Shown piece by piece: positions 43,363-51,464 of a stretch of 64,000 bases of DNA. Position 1 is the stretch's first letter. Each line of letters begins with the position of its first letter. The translations under genes were made by a program, and so were the position numbers. The stretch comes from Microthrixaceae bacterium (GTDB lineage Bacteria > Actinomycetota > Acidimicrobiia > Acidimicrobiales > Poriferisodalaceae), in contig WTFX01000009.1 of assembly GCA_011523825.1 (NCBI GenBank), positions 600,420 to 664,419 of the forward strand, read 5' to 3'. Below the pieces are notes generated by a model, which had not been told where the DNA came from, searched no databases, and saw only the letters and a program-made list of their open reading frames with translations.

Positions 43363-44391
43363 TCAGCCGGCGAGTGGATGCAGATCGGCGGCGAGAGCCG
43401 CCAACGACTCGGGGCCCACGATGGCGCCGTCCTCGACAACACGCTGGCCGTCGATGTCGATCGTGTGCATGAACAGCACCGCGTCGGGGTGGTTCTCGCC
43501 GCCGCCGGGATCCCACCACGGCATGCCCATGCCGATGGCGTTGTTGCCCTGGGCGCGGGTGTCCTCGATGAACGAGTCGCCGGTGACCCGGGCTGTGGGA
43601 TGGATGCCGTGGGTGAAGTGAATGACGTAGCCGTAGTCGCCGTCCTTTCCTGCCCGCCGCAGCGCACGGTCGGCGACGACCCGTTCGTTGCCCCCTCCGG
43701 AAATGGCTCGGATGCGGCCGTCGATCTCGAGCGTGATGGGTGCTGGCAGCCGGGTGTAGTACTCGTGAAAGATGGCGCCCACCTCGATGCGCCCCTTCAC
43801 CGTCTCGACTTCGGGGAAGATCGTGCATTGCCCGGGCACCAGGACCGTCCCCGGCTTGTCGGCCCGTCGCGGCTTGGAGAATCCGCGCTGGCCCACGATG
43901 AAGCTCACGTCGGTGCCGGCGTTGTCGGTGATGCGCACGGGCTTGCCGACGGCGTCGTTCACCAGCGCATCGAACCCATGGTGCACCGCGAAGTAGCGAT
44001 CGAGATCGACTCGCCCGAACAGCCGCAGCAGGCCCCCGGCGTTGAGGTCGGCGCCCAGCAGGTAGCGGATGTGGTTGCCCTCCATGGCCTGGTCGTGCAG
44101 CTCCGACCCGGCGAGGTAGGGGAACGTGAGATCGATCCACACATCTGCTGCCAGCGCCGCGGCCGCGACAGCCGGAGTGATGTAGGGGTCGGCGAGGCGG
44201 CCTTGGTACGGCAGCGGCGGGATCAACATGACCGAAGCGTTGGCACCGGCGAGCAGCGACGCCCGCAGCACCGCCTGCCACACCTGCTCGTCGCTGTCGG
44301 TGTCGGCGGTGATCAGGACGGTCTCGTCGGGCTTCAACGCCATGTAGTCGCGCATCAGCACGTCTGCTGCGCCGGCAATCGTGGCGGTCAT
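43363..44391 (-). CDS. M29 aminopeptidase / NicX-like metalloenzyme
   Basis: 342 residues. The C-terminal half has the layout shared by M29 aminopeptidases and 2,5-dihydroxypyridine 5,6-dioxygenase (NicX): an EIDGRIRAISGG strand, a metal His in VIHFTHGIHPTAR and a second His/Asp site in FMHTIDIDG, ending with VVEDGAIVG. Metal-ligand assignment is by pattern. It sits between a Rieske oxygenase and a molybdenum hydroxylase, with a 4-bp overlap to the former. Ring cleavage of a hydroxylated N-heterocycle would fit, but a peptidase or unrelated hydrolase cannot be excluded. Confidence 0.7.
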   Translation of the reverse strand: MTATIAGAADVLMRDYMALKPDETVLITADTDSDEQVWQAVLRASLLAGANASVMLIPPLPYQGRLADPYITPAVAAAALAADVWIDLTFPYLAGSELHDQAMEGNHIRYLLGADLNAGGLLRLFGRVDLDRYFAVHHGFDALVNDAVGKPVRITDNAGTDVSFIVGQRGFSKPRRADKPGTVLVPGQCTIFPEVETVKGRIEVGAIFHEYYTRLPAPITLEIDGRIRAISGGGNERVVADRALRRAGKDGDYGYVIHFTHGIHPTARVTGDSFIEDTRAQGNNAIGMGMPWWDPGGGENHPDAVLFMHTIDIDGQRVVEDGAIVGPESLAALAADLHPLAG

Positions 44392-45521
44392 GGGGTCGTA
44401 CCGCCGATGACGCGGTCGAGATAGCCGTTGAGGAAGTTGTGAACGCCCTTCTCGAGCGTGCTCATGCGCCCGGGCCGGTAGGCGGGGGAGCTCATCGCCT
44501 GCTGCATCGACTCGATCATCACCCGATCCTCTTCGAGCACCAAAATCTGGTAGTCGTAGTAGATCTTCAGCGTCTCGTCGAAGTCGGGCCGCTCGAAGAA
44601 CTCCTCGGGGAACAGGTGGTAGATGACCACCCGGGTGTGGCCCTCATCGATCGGCCAGGCGATCATCGGCCGGATGCAGTCGATGCGGCCGAAGAACGTC
44701 ATATTGGGCGCCTTGTACGCCGTGCAGGCAAAGCTGTGCGGGCGGTCCTCCAGCCATGGCATCTTGCCGAGCAGCGGCTCGGCGCCCGGCGTGGGCGGGC
44801 CGGCGTCGTAGAAGATCGACAGCCCGCCGCCGGGCTTGATCATCACGTGGTCGGGCTCGAACCTGAAGTTGGCGCCGAAGCTTCCCGCGTGCAGCACACC
44901 GACGTGGTAGAAGTCCATCAAGTTCTCGTGCACGAACTTCCAGTTGCACGCCAGGTCGATCTCGAGCTTGTTGCCGAGGCGGCATTTCTCCCACCCGAGG
45001 AAAGAGAACTCCTCGTCAATCACGGAGATCGCGTCGGCCAGCGGCTGGGCATCGGGGTCGAAGTTGATGAAGATGTTGCCTCGCCACACGTCGAGCCGCA
45101 GCGGTGTCAGGGCGCAGTTGGCGACGTCGAATCCCTCGGACTCGGCCATGTAGGCGGCGCCCTTGAGCTGGCCGTCGAGACCGTAGACCCAGCCGTGGTA
45201 CGGGCAGCTGAACGCTCGCAGATTGCCCTCCCCGTATGCAATCTCGACACCCCGGTGGACGCACATGTTGTAGTTGGCATGCAGCTCCCCGTCGCGGTCG
45301 CGTGAGAGCAGCACGGGCTCGCCGACCAGGCGCAACGCCATGTAGTCGCCCGGGTCGGCCAGTTCCTCGACCCGCCCGACGTACAGCCACTCGCGCTTGA
45401 AGTACTCGTCGACCTCGCGGCGGAAGATCTCTGGGCTGGCGTAGATCGCGCCCGGTGCATGGCTGGCCTGATCCAACTCAGCCCTGGTCCCGCTCGGGTC
45501 CAGCACGAACGATTCCGGCAT
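44388..45521 (-). CDS. Rieske aromatic-ring-hydroxylating oxygenase alpha subunit
   Basis: 377 residues. The Rieske cluster uses C87-x-H89 (NMCVHRG) and C106-x2-H109 (SCPYHGW). The catalytic iron motif NWKFVHENLMDFYHVGVLHAG is the classic ring-hydroxylating type. No beta subunit, ferredoxin or reductase is near. The second of two adjacent ATGs is chosen because a GGGGGG run sits 5 nt upstream of it (only 2 nt from the first, 45524). First gene of the reverse operon Rieske, NicX-like, CoxM-, CoxS-, CoxL-like. Confidence 0.92.
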   Translation of the reverse strand: MPESFVLDPSGTRAELDQASHAPGAIYASPEIFRREVDEYFKREWLYVGRVEELADPGDYMALRLVGEPVLLSRDRDGELHANYNMCVHRGVEIAYGEGNLRAFSCPYHGWVYGLDGQLKGAAYMAESEGFDVANCALTPLRLDVWRGNIFINFDPDAQPLADAISVIDEEFSFLGWEKCRLGNKLEIDLACNWKFVHENLMDFYHVGVLHAGSFGANFRFEPDHVMIKPGGGLSIFYDAGPPTPGAEPLLGKMPWLEDRPHSFACTAYKAPNMTFFGRIDCIRPMIAWPIDEGHTRVVIYHLFPEEFFERPDFDETLKIYYDYQILVLEEDRVMIESMQQAMSSPAYRPGRMSTLEKGVHNFLNGYLDRVIGGTTP

Positions 45522-45615
45522 CATGTCCCCCCGTTCCCCGCGGCCCGGCCCCGCGGATCGGCATTGCGAGACTCGATTCGCTCTCCGTTGCATAGCAGGG
45601 CATCAGCCCGCCCGC

Positions 45616-45631
45616 CAAGGCCAGTGCCTTG
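45616..45631. promoter_or_regulatory. Short inverted repeat in the Rieske / PP2C divergent gap
   Basis: CAAGGC (45616-45621) and GCCTTG (45626-45631) form a perfect 6-bp dyad around CAGT. It lies about 95 bp before the Rieske start. Possible operator or hairpin; nothing else is evident in the gap. Confidence 0.25.
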
Positions 45632-45719
45632 CCCGAGGCCGTGAGGTCACGGAAATCAATTGGGCTCTGGCCGATGAGCTTCGGTACCGTTGCTGGTGAG
45701 GCTTCGAACGGAGTGCTCT

Positions 45720-46526
45720 GTGTCCCGGATATCAGCCGCCTCAGTCGATGTCGACATTGCCACGCGGGCTGAGATTGGGCCGCGGGATCGGCAGGAGGAC
45801 CGCGTCCGGACGGTCGTCAATGCTGACGGCTCGTGGGTGATGGCGGTGGCCGATGGGCTGGGCGGTCATCCGTTCGGGGACGAGGCCGCCCAGGCGGCGA
45901 CCGATGCGCTGCCCGAACGCATCACCAGCCAGGCAGAGATGGCCGCAGCCTTCGACGCGGCGAACGCAGCCGCATGGGGCTTGCATCCCGAGATGCGCAG
46001 CCCCGACGAGGGCGTGTCGTCGGTGATCGCGCTCACGACGCTCGTGGTTGCCGCGTGGACACCCGAAGGCCGCCTGCTGGTGTCGTGGGTGGGGGACTCG
46101 ATGGCGTTCCTGGTGCCTATTGCGGGCGGGACCGGCTGGCACAGCACCCCTCACGGCGGGCCGATGGGATTCGTCAGCCGCGGCATCGGCATGTTCCGGG
46201 CCAGCGAGGGCAGCACCTACGAGCTGCCGGCGGGCCACCTCGAGAACCTCAGCGAGGATGTCCCCGCGGCCCGTGTCCAAGGCTGGATCGCCGATCAGGG
46301 GCTGTTGGTCGTGCTGGCTACCGATGGGCTGTTCGACCCGGTGTTGCTGACGCATGATCGGGGCTGGTTCGGCGACGATCCTGACGATCTGAGCCTCGGC
46401 TTCGCGCTGCCGCCGGAGCGGCGGGAATCGGCTGACACCGTTGCCGACACGCTGATGGACACCGCCCGATTCGCCGGCCTGATCGACAACACCACCATCG
46501 CGGTCGCCCGTATCGCACCGGGCTGA
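45720..46526 (+). CDS. PP2C-family serine/threonine phosphatase
   Basis: 268 residues. Metal-dependent phosphatase motifs: the RDRQEDR region (usual GxxRxxNED), VADGLGGHPFGDEAA, a GDS in WVGDSMAFL, ATDGLFDP and DNTTIAV. It would dephosphorylate Ser/Thr-phosphorylated proteins. The GTG at 45720 is chosen because GGAG (45710-45713) is 6 nt upstream; TTG 45690 would extend it without support. No partner kinase is adjacent. Confidence 0.88.
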   Translation: MSRISAASVDVDIATRAEIGPRDRQEDRVRTVVNADGSWVMAVADGLGGHPFGDEAAQAATDALPERITSQAEMAAAFDAANAAAWGLHPEMRSPDEGVSSVIALTTLVVAAWTPEGRLLVSWVGDSMAFLVPIAGGTGWHSTPHGGPMGFVSRGIGMFRASEGSTYELPAGHLENLSEDVPAARVQGWIADQGLLVVLATDGLFDPVLLTHDRGWFGDDPDDLSLGFALPPERRESADTVADTLMDTARFAGLIDNTTIAVARIAPG

Positions 46527-46527
46527 G

Positions 46528-46550
46528 ATAATACGTATGTATAATACGTA
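46528..46550 (+). promoter_or_regulatory. Toxin-antitoxin promoter with direct repeats
   Basis: Two copies of ATAATACGTA (46528-46537 and 46541-46550) are spaced 13 bp apart. Each contains the palindrome TACGTA. The second overlaps a consensus -10 box TATAAT (46540-46545). Start codon GTG 46552 lies 6 nt after the -10, so the mRNA is probably leaderless. Tandem sites are what a ribbon-helix-helix autorepressor would use. Confidence 0.6.
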
Positions 46551-46551
46551 C

Positions 46552-46782
46552 GTGCCAAACAAGACCATCAGCGTGCCTGATGACGTCGTGCCGATCATCG
46601 ACAGCCTGCACGTGCCGTTTTCGAGGTGGGTCACCGATCAGCTCCGGCGCCATGCGGCCCAGTCGACCATGTCCTTCGCCGATCAGCTCATGGCGGATGC
46701 CGCACTGGCCGCGACCGATGGGCTGTCTCGAGCCGACGCCGCGGCGGTTGGGGAGCGGATGGAGCGATCTGCACCGTGGTAG
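46552..46782 (+). CDS. Ribbon-helix-helix-type antitoxin
   Basis: 76 residues from GTG 46552. KTISVPDDVVPIIDSLHVPFSRWVTDQLRRHA fits an RHH DNA-binding N-terminus; the C-terminal 40 residues would neutralise the toxin. An in-frame ATG at 46537 exists, but it would place the -10 box inside the coding region, so the GTG is preferred. The stop overlaps the toxin start. Together they form a small type II toxin-antitoxin operon. Confidence 0.75.
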   Translation: MPNKTISVPDDVVPIIDSLHVPFSRWVTDQLRRHAAQSTMSFADQLMADAALAATDGLSRADAAAVGERMERSAPW

Positions 46783-47093
46783 TGCGTGGTGGGGTGTACT
46801 GGATCGATCTCGACAAACGTCGGCCCTGTGTCGTCGTGTCGTCTGATGACGTGCTCGAAGTCGACGTCTGGCAGACCCATGTGGTGCCGCTGACCTCAAA
46901 CCTCGATCGGGCCGGTCTCGCCGGCAATGTCCTGCTCGACGCTGCCGTGACCGGCCTGCCGTCCGACTCCGTTGCGGTTCCGCTCGGATTGGAGCTGGTC
47001 GATCGCACATGGCTGTCCGAACGTGTGGGCCGGCTGCCCCGGGCCCTGGTCGTTGCGATCGACGACGGAATGCGAGCCGTCCTGGGCCTCTGA
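46776..47093 (+). CDS. MazF/PemK-like toxin
   Basis: 105 residues. RGGVYWIDLDKRRPCVVVSSDDVLEV is the MazF N-terminal block; HVVPLTSN and the SVAVPLGLELVDRTWLSERVGRLP block match the conserved core of this endoribonuclease family. GTG 46776 is chosen for overlap with the antitoxin stop and a GGAG 11 nt upstream; GTG 46782 is possible. It would cleave mRNA when not bound by the antitoxin. Confidence 0.87.
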   Translation: MVVRGGVYWIDLDKRRPCVVVSSDDVLEVDVWQTHVVPLTSNLDRAGLAGNVLLDAAVTGLPSDSVAVPLGLELVDRTWLSERVGRLPRALVVAIDDGMRAVLGL

Positions 47094-47152
47094 GCTATAC
47101 CGCAAGCCGAGAAACTCGGCCGACGACACTCAGCAATGGAGAGAGAAGCTGT

Positions 47153-47836
47153 ATGAGTTCACCGCTGCAAGACCCTGGGCTTGAGGAGCTGCTGGATCGG
47201 TTGCACGCCCAGAGCGACGCGCAGGCCGGCGAGACGTCGACATTCTTCTCCGAGGCGCGGCGGGAGAGCGGCCGGGACCGAACCCAGCGCGGCTTCGACG
47301 ACGACATGCGCCAGTACCTCGCCGACAAGCTCGTGGCGCTCGATCGCGACAAGGCGATGTTCTGCTACCAGGTCTGCCGCGCTCTGGATGCTCGGCGTGT
47401 GGTCGAAGCCGGGACCTCCCACGGTGTGTCCACCCTGTACCTGGCCGCTGCCGTGCGGGACAACGGTCATGACGACGGGGTGGTGATCGCGACCGAGTAC
47501 GAGCCGTCCAAGGCTGCTGTTGCCCGGGCCAACTTCGACGAGGCAGGTCTGGCGAGCTGGATCGAACTGCGGGAGGGCGATCTGCGCGAGACGCTCGTCG
47601 ACTGCGGGGGACCGGTCGATTTCCTCCTCGTCGACATCTGGCATGTCGCTCTCGACGCTCTCGAGCTGGTCGCCCCCGCCCTGCGCCTCGGCGCGGTCGT
47701 CGTCACCGACAACACCATCTCGTCCGCGGAGGGCTACCGGCCCTACTTCGAGTTCCTCAACGACCCCGCCAACAAGCTCCGCACGATGACCCTGCCCTTC
47801 TCAGGCGGGCTCGAGTTCACCGTCCGCGTCGACTAG
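47153..47836 (+). CDS. Class I SAM-dependent methyltransferase (O-methyltransferase-like)
   Basis: 227 residues. SAM motif I is VVEAGTSHGVSTLYLA, followed by IATEYEPSKAAVARANFDEAG, LREGDLRETL and FLLVDIWHVAL. The long N-terminal helical region and DLRETL/LVDIW order resemble catechol-type O-methyltransferases. GGAGAGAG lies about 8 nt before the ATG. It has no operon partner, so substrate cannot be inferred. The convergent enolase-superfamily gene ends 25 bp downstream. Confidence 0.85.
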   Translation: MSSPLQDPGLEELLDRLHAQSDAQAGETSTFFSEARRESGRDRTQRGFDDDMRQYLADKLVALDRDKAMFCYQVCRALDARRVVEAGTSHGVSTLYLAAAVRDNGHDDGVVIATEYEPSKAAVARANFDEAGLASWIELREGDLRETLVDCGGPVDFLLVDIWHVALDALELVAPALRLGAVVVTDNTISSAEGYRPYFEFLNDPANKLRTMTLPFSGGLEFTVRVD

Positions 47837-47861
47837 CCCCGCCCGCCGAGATCGGTCTCGG

Positions 47862-49031
47862 TCAGGGCTGGACCCGGAACTGGTTGACCAGGTCCACGTT
47901 GAGCTCGAGGCCCAGCCCGGGTGCGGTCGGCGGCGCGACCCAGCCGTCGACGATCTCGGGCATTGCCGGGTGGACGAGGTCGCGGCGCAGGATCGAGGTC
48001 ACCGGCTCGATGGTGCGGAATTCGACCATCGGGATCTGCATGCTCGCGATCTGCATGTGGATGTTGCAGTAATCGGAGATGGCCGTGGCGTAGCTGTGGG
48101 GCATGAGCAGGGCCCCGGCGAGCTCGCACATCTCCGAGATGCGGGCGATCTCGGTGAAGCCGCCGGCCCGGCTGATGCCGCAATGCAGCAGCGGCACCTT
48201 GGCATGGTCGAGCCACTCCTTGGCTTCCCACCGGCCGGTCGAGAATTCGCCTGCGCCGATGAGCAGCGGGCAACGGGCCGCGAGCTGGCGATACCCCTCC
48301 ATGTCGTCATGACGCAGCGGCACCTCGGCGAAGTACACCCGGTGATCGTCGAGGCGGTTCAGCACCCACAGCGCTTCCTGCCAATGGGTCCAGCGATACC
48401 CGGGATCGGTGCCCAGCACGATGTCGTCGCCGATCATCGCCCGGAGCTGGCCCACCAGATCGACCACCTGGTGATCGGGCAGCTCGGTGAGCCCGACGAA
48501 GGGCAGCTTCATGGCGGTGAAGCCCGACTGCCGGGCAAGGTCGACGATCCCCTCCATCTTGTCGAGGATCACGCCGGTCGGCTCGCCCCTGGTGTCGCCC
48601 GGATACAAGGTCACATACGGGCGCGCCCCCGGCTGGCGGGCACCTCCCAGCAATTGCCAGACCGGCTTGTCGAGCTGCTTGCCGGCCAGGTCATAGAGGG
48701 CGATGTCGACGGCCGACAGGGCGTTGATGAGCAGCCCTCGGCGGCCGTGATAGAAGCTCGAGTGGTAGATGCCGTCATAGATGGCCAGTGCCTCGATCGG
48801 GTCCTTGCCGATGACGTGCTCGGCGATGCCGTTGGCCCAGAAGTGCTCGCTCGGGAACTCGATCAGCTCCTTGAGCACACCGGGAGCGCAGGCGCATTCC
48901 CCGAAGCCCATCCGACCGTCCTCGTCGGTGACCAGCACGAGCAGCATGTCCTCGGTGTCGGTCTCGGTGAAGGCGTTCCCTTCAGCGGGCACTGACACGA
49001 CGATGGCTTCGAGGTCAACGACGGCTGGCAT
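47862..49031 (-). CDS. Mandelate racemase / muconate lactonizing enzyme-family protein (enolase superfamily)
   Basis: 389 residues. Metal ligands appear as Asp in LGTDPGYRW, Glu in FAEVPL and Glu in IGAGEF. A catalytic-side Lys lies in MKLPFVG, and a late His is in LMPHSY. These give the enolase-superfamily order; the usual K-x-K is only partly present. The start MPAVVDLEAIVV has a GAGGAAG site. Divergent from an SDR gene, suggesting sugar-acid or aromatic-acid catabolism; substrate not predictable. Confidence 0.88.
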   Translation of the reverse strand: MPAVVDLEAIVVSVPAEGNAFTETDTEDMLLVLVTDEDGRMGFGECACAPGVLKELIEFPSEHFWANGIAEHVIGKDPIEALAIYDGIYHSSFYHGRRGLLINALSAVDIALYDLAGKQLDKPVWQLLGGARQPGARPYVTLYPGDTRGEPTGVILDKMEGIVDLARQSGFTAMKLPFVGLTELPDHQVVDLVGQLRAMIGDDIVLGTDPGYRWTHWQEALWVLNRLDDHRVYFAEVPLRHDDMEGYRQLAARCPLLIGAGEFSTGRWEAKEWLDHAKVPLLHCGISRAGGFTEIARISEMCELAGALLMPHSYATAISDYCNIHMQIASMQIPMVEFRTIEPVTSILRRDLVHPAMPEIVDGWVAPPTAPGLGLELNVDLVNQFRVQP

Positions 49032-49147
49032 GTGCTTCCTCGCTGTGTTGATGGGTGACGCTGGTTGACTGACTGTACGACTGCGCACGGCGGACGGGCG
49101 GCCAGAGTTGGCTCGCCACTGACGACCGGTTCTGGGGGAGGAAGCCC

Positions 49148-49909
49148 ATGATTTCTGCCGATCTCAGCCAACGGCGGACCATTGTCACCGGTGGCGCGAG
49201 CGGCCTGGGCCTGGCCACGGTGCGCAAGTTCGCCGAGATGGGATCGACCGTGGCCATGGCCGACCTCGACGGCGACCGACTCGGTGATGCAGCCGCGTCG
49301 CTGGCTCGGGAGGGGCTCGAGGTGTTCGCTGCGCCCACCGATCTACGAGATGGGGACGCAGCGCGCCAGATGGTACGGGCTGCCGCTGAGCGGATGGGCG
49401 GATTGGACTACCTGGTGAACATCGCCGGTCACCCGGTGACGCTCACACGCATCGGACCCGAGGATCTCGACAGCCAGACCGAAGAGCTGTGGTCCGAAGC
49501 GCTGTCGATCAACCTCCTATCGGCCTTTCGCACCTCGCATGCTGCAGCGCCGTTCCTGAAGGAGTCGAAGGGCGCGATCGTCAACACGGCCTCGATGGCC
49601 GGCTGGCGCGGCGGCGGCTCGAGCTCGCCGTACAGCGTGGCCAAGGGCGGCGTCATCACGCTGACCAAGGAGCTCGCTCGTGGTCTCGCGCCTGACGTTC
49701 GGGTGAACGCGATCTCTCCGAGCTATGTCCATCCCGACTCCACGAATTTCCCGCTCAAGTGGCCGTCGGTCTTCGAGGACGCAGCCGCGCTGCCCCTGGG
49801 ACGGCCCGGCACCGGCGAGGAGTACGCCGATGTGTGCCTGTTCCTGTGCGCCGGGGCCAGCTACATCACCGGCCAGACGATCCACGTCGACGGCGGCTGG
49901 AGCGCCTGA
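49148..49909 (+). CDS. Short-chain dehydrogenase/reductase
   Basis: 253 residues, classical SDR. Cofactor motif TGGASGLG (15-22), MADLDGD after beta-2 (NAD preference), NIAG, catalytic Ser in NTASMAG and YSVAK, and the HVDGGWSA end. GGGGGAGG lies 5 nt before the ATG. Divergent from the enolase-superfamily gene; both may act on hydroxy acids or polyols. Confidence 0.92.
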   Translation: MISADLSQRRTIVTGGASGLGLATVRKFAEMGSTVAMADLDGDRLGDAAASLAREGLEVFAAPTDLRDGDAARQMVRAAAERMGGLDYLVNIAGHPVTLTRIGPEDLDSQTEELWSEALSINLLSAFRTSHAAAPFLKESKGAIVNTASMAGWRGGGSSSPYSVAKGGVITLTKELARGLAPDVRVNAISPSYVHPDSTNFPLKWPSVFEDAAALPLGRPGTGEEYADVCLFLCAGASYITGQTIHVDGGWSA

Positions 49910-49988
49910 TCACGACACTGGAGGCCAGACCGGAAGCTTCGTGGCTATTGACGGAGGCCTCGTCAAGCTCGCTCTGCAGAAGGCAAGG

Positions 49989-50624
49989 TCAGAGGACGCC
50001 GGCGAGCCAGTCGCGGGCGTCGATCATCATCTCGATGGTCTGGCTGTGCGCCATGTCGTAGGCGTGGTGCCGCAGGTCCCACCCGCCGTCGGTCAGGGCC
50101 GCGATCGCCTGTTTGGGCTGATCTTGGCCGATGAAGATGTCGCGGGTGCCCCACTGGAACAGCGCAGGCCGGCCGTCGCCGCCCGACAGGTCCACGTCAA
50201 GACCGAGCGCGCTCGGAAGCCCGCAGCAGATTGCCCACACGCCGGCGTAGCGGGGCGCGCCGGGCCTGCCGACGAGCGCCAACGACAGGTATCCGCCCTG
50301 GCTGAACCCGCCCACGATGCACCGCTCGAGTGGCACGCCTGCTTTGCCGGCCTCGTCAGCGATGAACGACTCGAGCATCTCGAGCGACGGCACGAACTGT
50401 GAGAGATCCATCTCGAAGGTCTCGAGGTCGATAGACCACCAGCCTGCGCCGTCGCCGTCGGGCATGTCGATCGGTCCCCGCGGCGCGATCGCAGTGAAGC
50501 GCTCGTCTGGATCCACCAGCGGCACGTACGACGCGAGGTGGTGCTGCTCGGCGGTATAGCCATGCATGAGGAAGAGGAGACGGTCGGCACCGTCGCGGTC
50601 AATCCGGTACTGGGTCAGTGGCAT
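49989..50624 (-). CDS. Alpha/beta hydrolase, carboxylesterase/phospholipase family
   Basis: 211 residues. LLFLMHGYTAEQHHL, nucleophile GFSQGGYLSL, Asp in GTRDIFI and His in DMAHSQ match the acyl-protein-thioesterase-like/YpfH family of small cytoplasmic esterases. The start is taken at MPLTQYRIDRDGADRLLFL; a longer in-frame start at 50681 would run into the divergent udp promoter. Convergent with the SDR gene. Confidence 0.87.
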   Translation of the reverse strand: MPLTQYRIDRDGADRLLFLMHGYTAEQHHLASYVPLVDPDERFTAIAPRGPIDMPDGDGAGWWSIDLETFEMDLSQFVPSLEMLESFIADEAGKAGVPLERCIVGGFSQGGYLSLALVGRPGAPRYAGVWAICCGLPSALGLDVDLSGGDGRPALFQWGTRDIFIGQDQPKQAIAALTDGGWDLRHHAYDMAHSQTIEMMIDARDWLAGVL

Positions 50625-50680
50625 GACACGAGTTTCGCAGCCGAACCCCGACATCGCTGCCTGCATCGGTGGCTGAGACA

Positions 50681-50686
50681 TAGGGT
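50681..50686 (+). promoter_or_regulatory. -10 box of the nucleoside phosphorylase (leaderless start)
   Basis: TAGGGT, then six bases, then ATG 50693. No Shine-Dalgarno sequence. Confidence 0.5.
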
Positions 50687-50692
50687 CGGGTG

Positions 50693-51463
50693 ATGAGCGA
50701 CGGGAGCGTGATGCACCTCGGCGTGAGTGCCACCGATCTGGATGGGGCCTCGCTGGCGATCGTGCCGGGAGACCCGGCCCGGGTGGCGCGGATCGCCGAG
50801 ACGATGGCCGAGCCGGTCCACCTGGCTTCGAATAGGGAGTTCACGATCTACCGAGCGTCGATCGACGGCACGCCGGTGGTGGTGTGTTCGACCGGTGTCG
50901 GCGGGCCGTCGACGTCGGTTGCTGTCGAGGAGCTGGGCCAGCTCGGCGTGAGGACGTTCCTGCGGGTTGGCACCACCGGGTCGATCCAGCCCGATCTGCT
51001 GATCGGTCACCTGGTCATCACCCAGGCAGCGGTTCGCCTCGACGGGGCGAGCCGACACTTCGCACCCTTGGAGTACCCGGCCGCCTCCTCCTTCGAGTGC
51101 ACCCGGGCCCTGGTCGATGCAGCGGTCGCCCTCGACGCCCCCCATCAGGTCGGCATCACGGCGTCGTGCGACACCTTCTATCCCGGCCAGGAGCGCTACG
51201 ACACCGTGGCCGGCGACGTCGTGCCGTGGCTGCGGGGCAGCCTGGCCGAGTGGCGCCGCATCGGGGTGCTCAACTACGAGATGGAGTCGGCGACGCTGTT
51301 CACGATGTGTGCGGCGAATGGTTGGCGGGCCGGGTGCGTCGCCGGGGTGATTGCCCAGCGCATTACCTCTGAGGCCGTCGTCGACGAATCCCGCATCGCT
51401 GCCACCGAGGAACGAGCGGTCGCTGTGGTCGTCGAAGCCGCCCGCCGCCTGCTCGCTTCCTGA
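50693..51463 (+). CDS. udp: Uridine phosphorylase-like nucleoside phosphorylase
   Basis: 256 residues of the PNP/UDP family, which cleaves a nucleoside with phosphate. Blocks include LAIVPGDPARVARIAE, CSTGVGGPSTSVAVEEL, FLRVGTTGSIQ, a TASCDTFYPGQERYDT substrate region and NYEMESATLFTM with the ribose-binding Glu. These favour uridine phosphorylase over purine enzymes. ATG 50693 is preferred over GTG 50690 because it lies 6 nt after a TAGGGT box. It stands alone. Confidence 0.88.
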   Translation: MSDGSVMHLGVSATDLDGASLAIVPGDPARVARIAETMAEPVHLASNREFTIYRASIDGTPVVVCSTGVGGPSTSVAVEELGQLGVRTFLRVGTTGSIQPDLLIGHLVITQAAVRLDGASRHFAPLEYPAASSFECTRALVDAAVALDAPHQVGITASCDTFYPGQERYDTVAGDVVPWLRGSLAEWRRIGVLNYEMESATLFTMCAANGWRAGCVAGVIAQRITSEAVVDESRIAATEERAVAVVVEAARRLLAS

Positions 51464-51464
51464 A

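Noticed and set aside
46537..46551. ATG 46537 as antitoxin start
   Set aside because: The TATAAT promoter box lies inside that extension; GTG 46552 is at the expected leaderless position.
50625..50681. N-terminal extension of the 49989-50624 hydrolase to 50681
   Set aside because: The extension has no family match and would place its start against the divergent udp -10 box.
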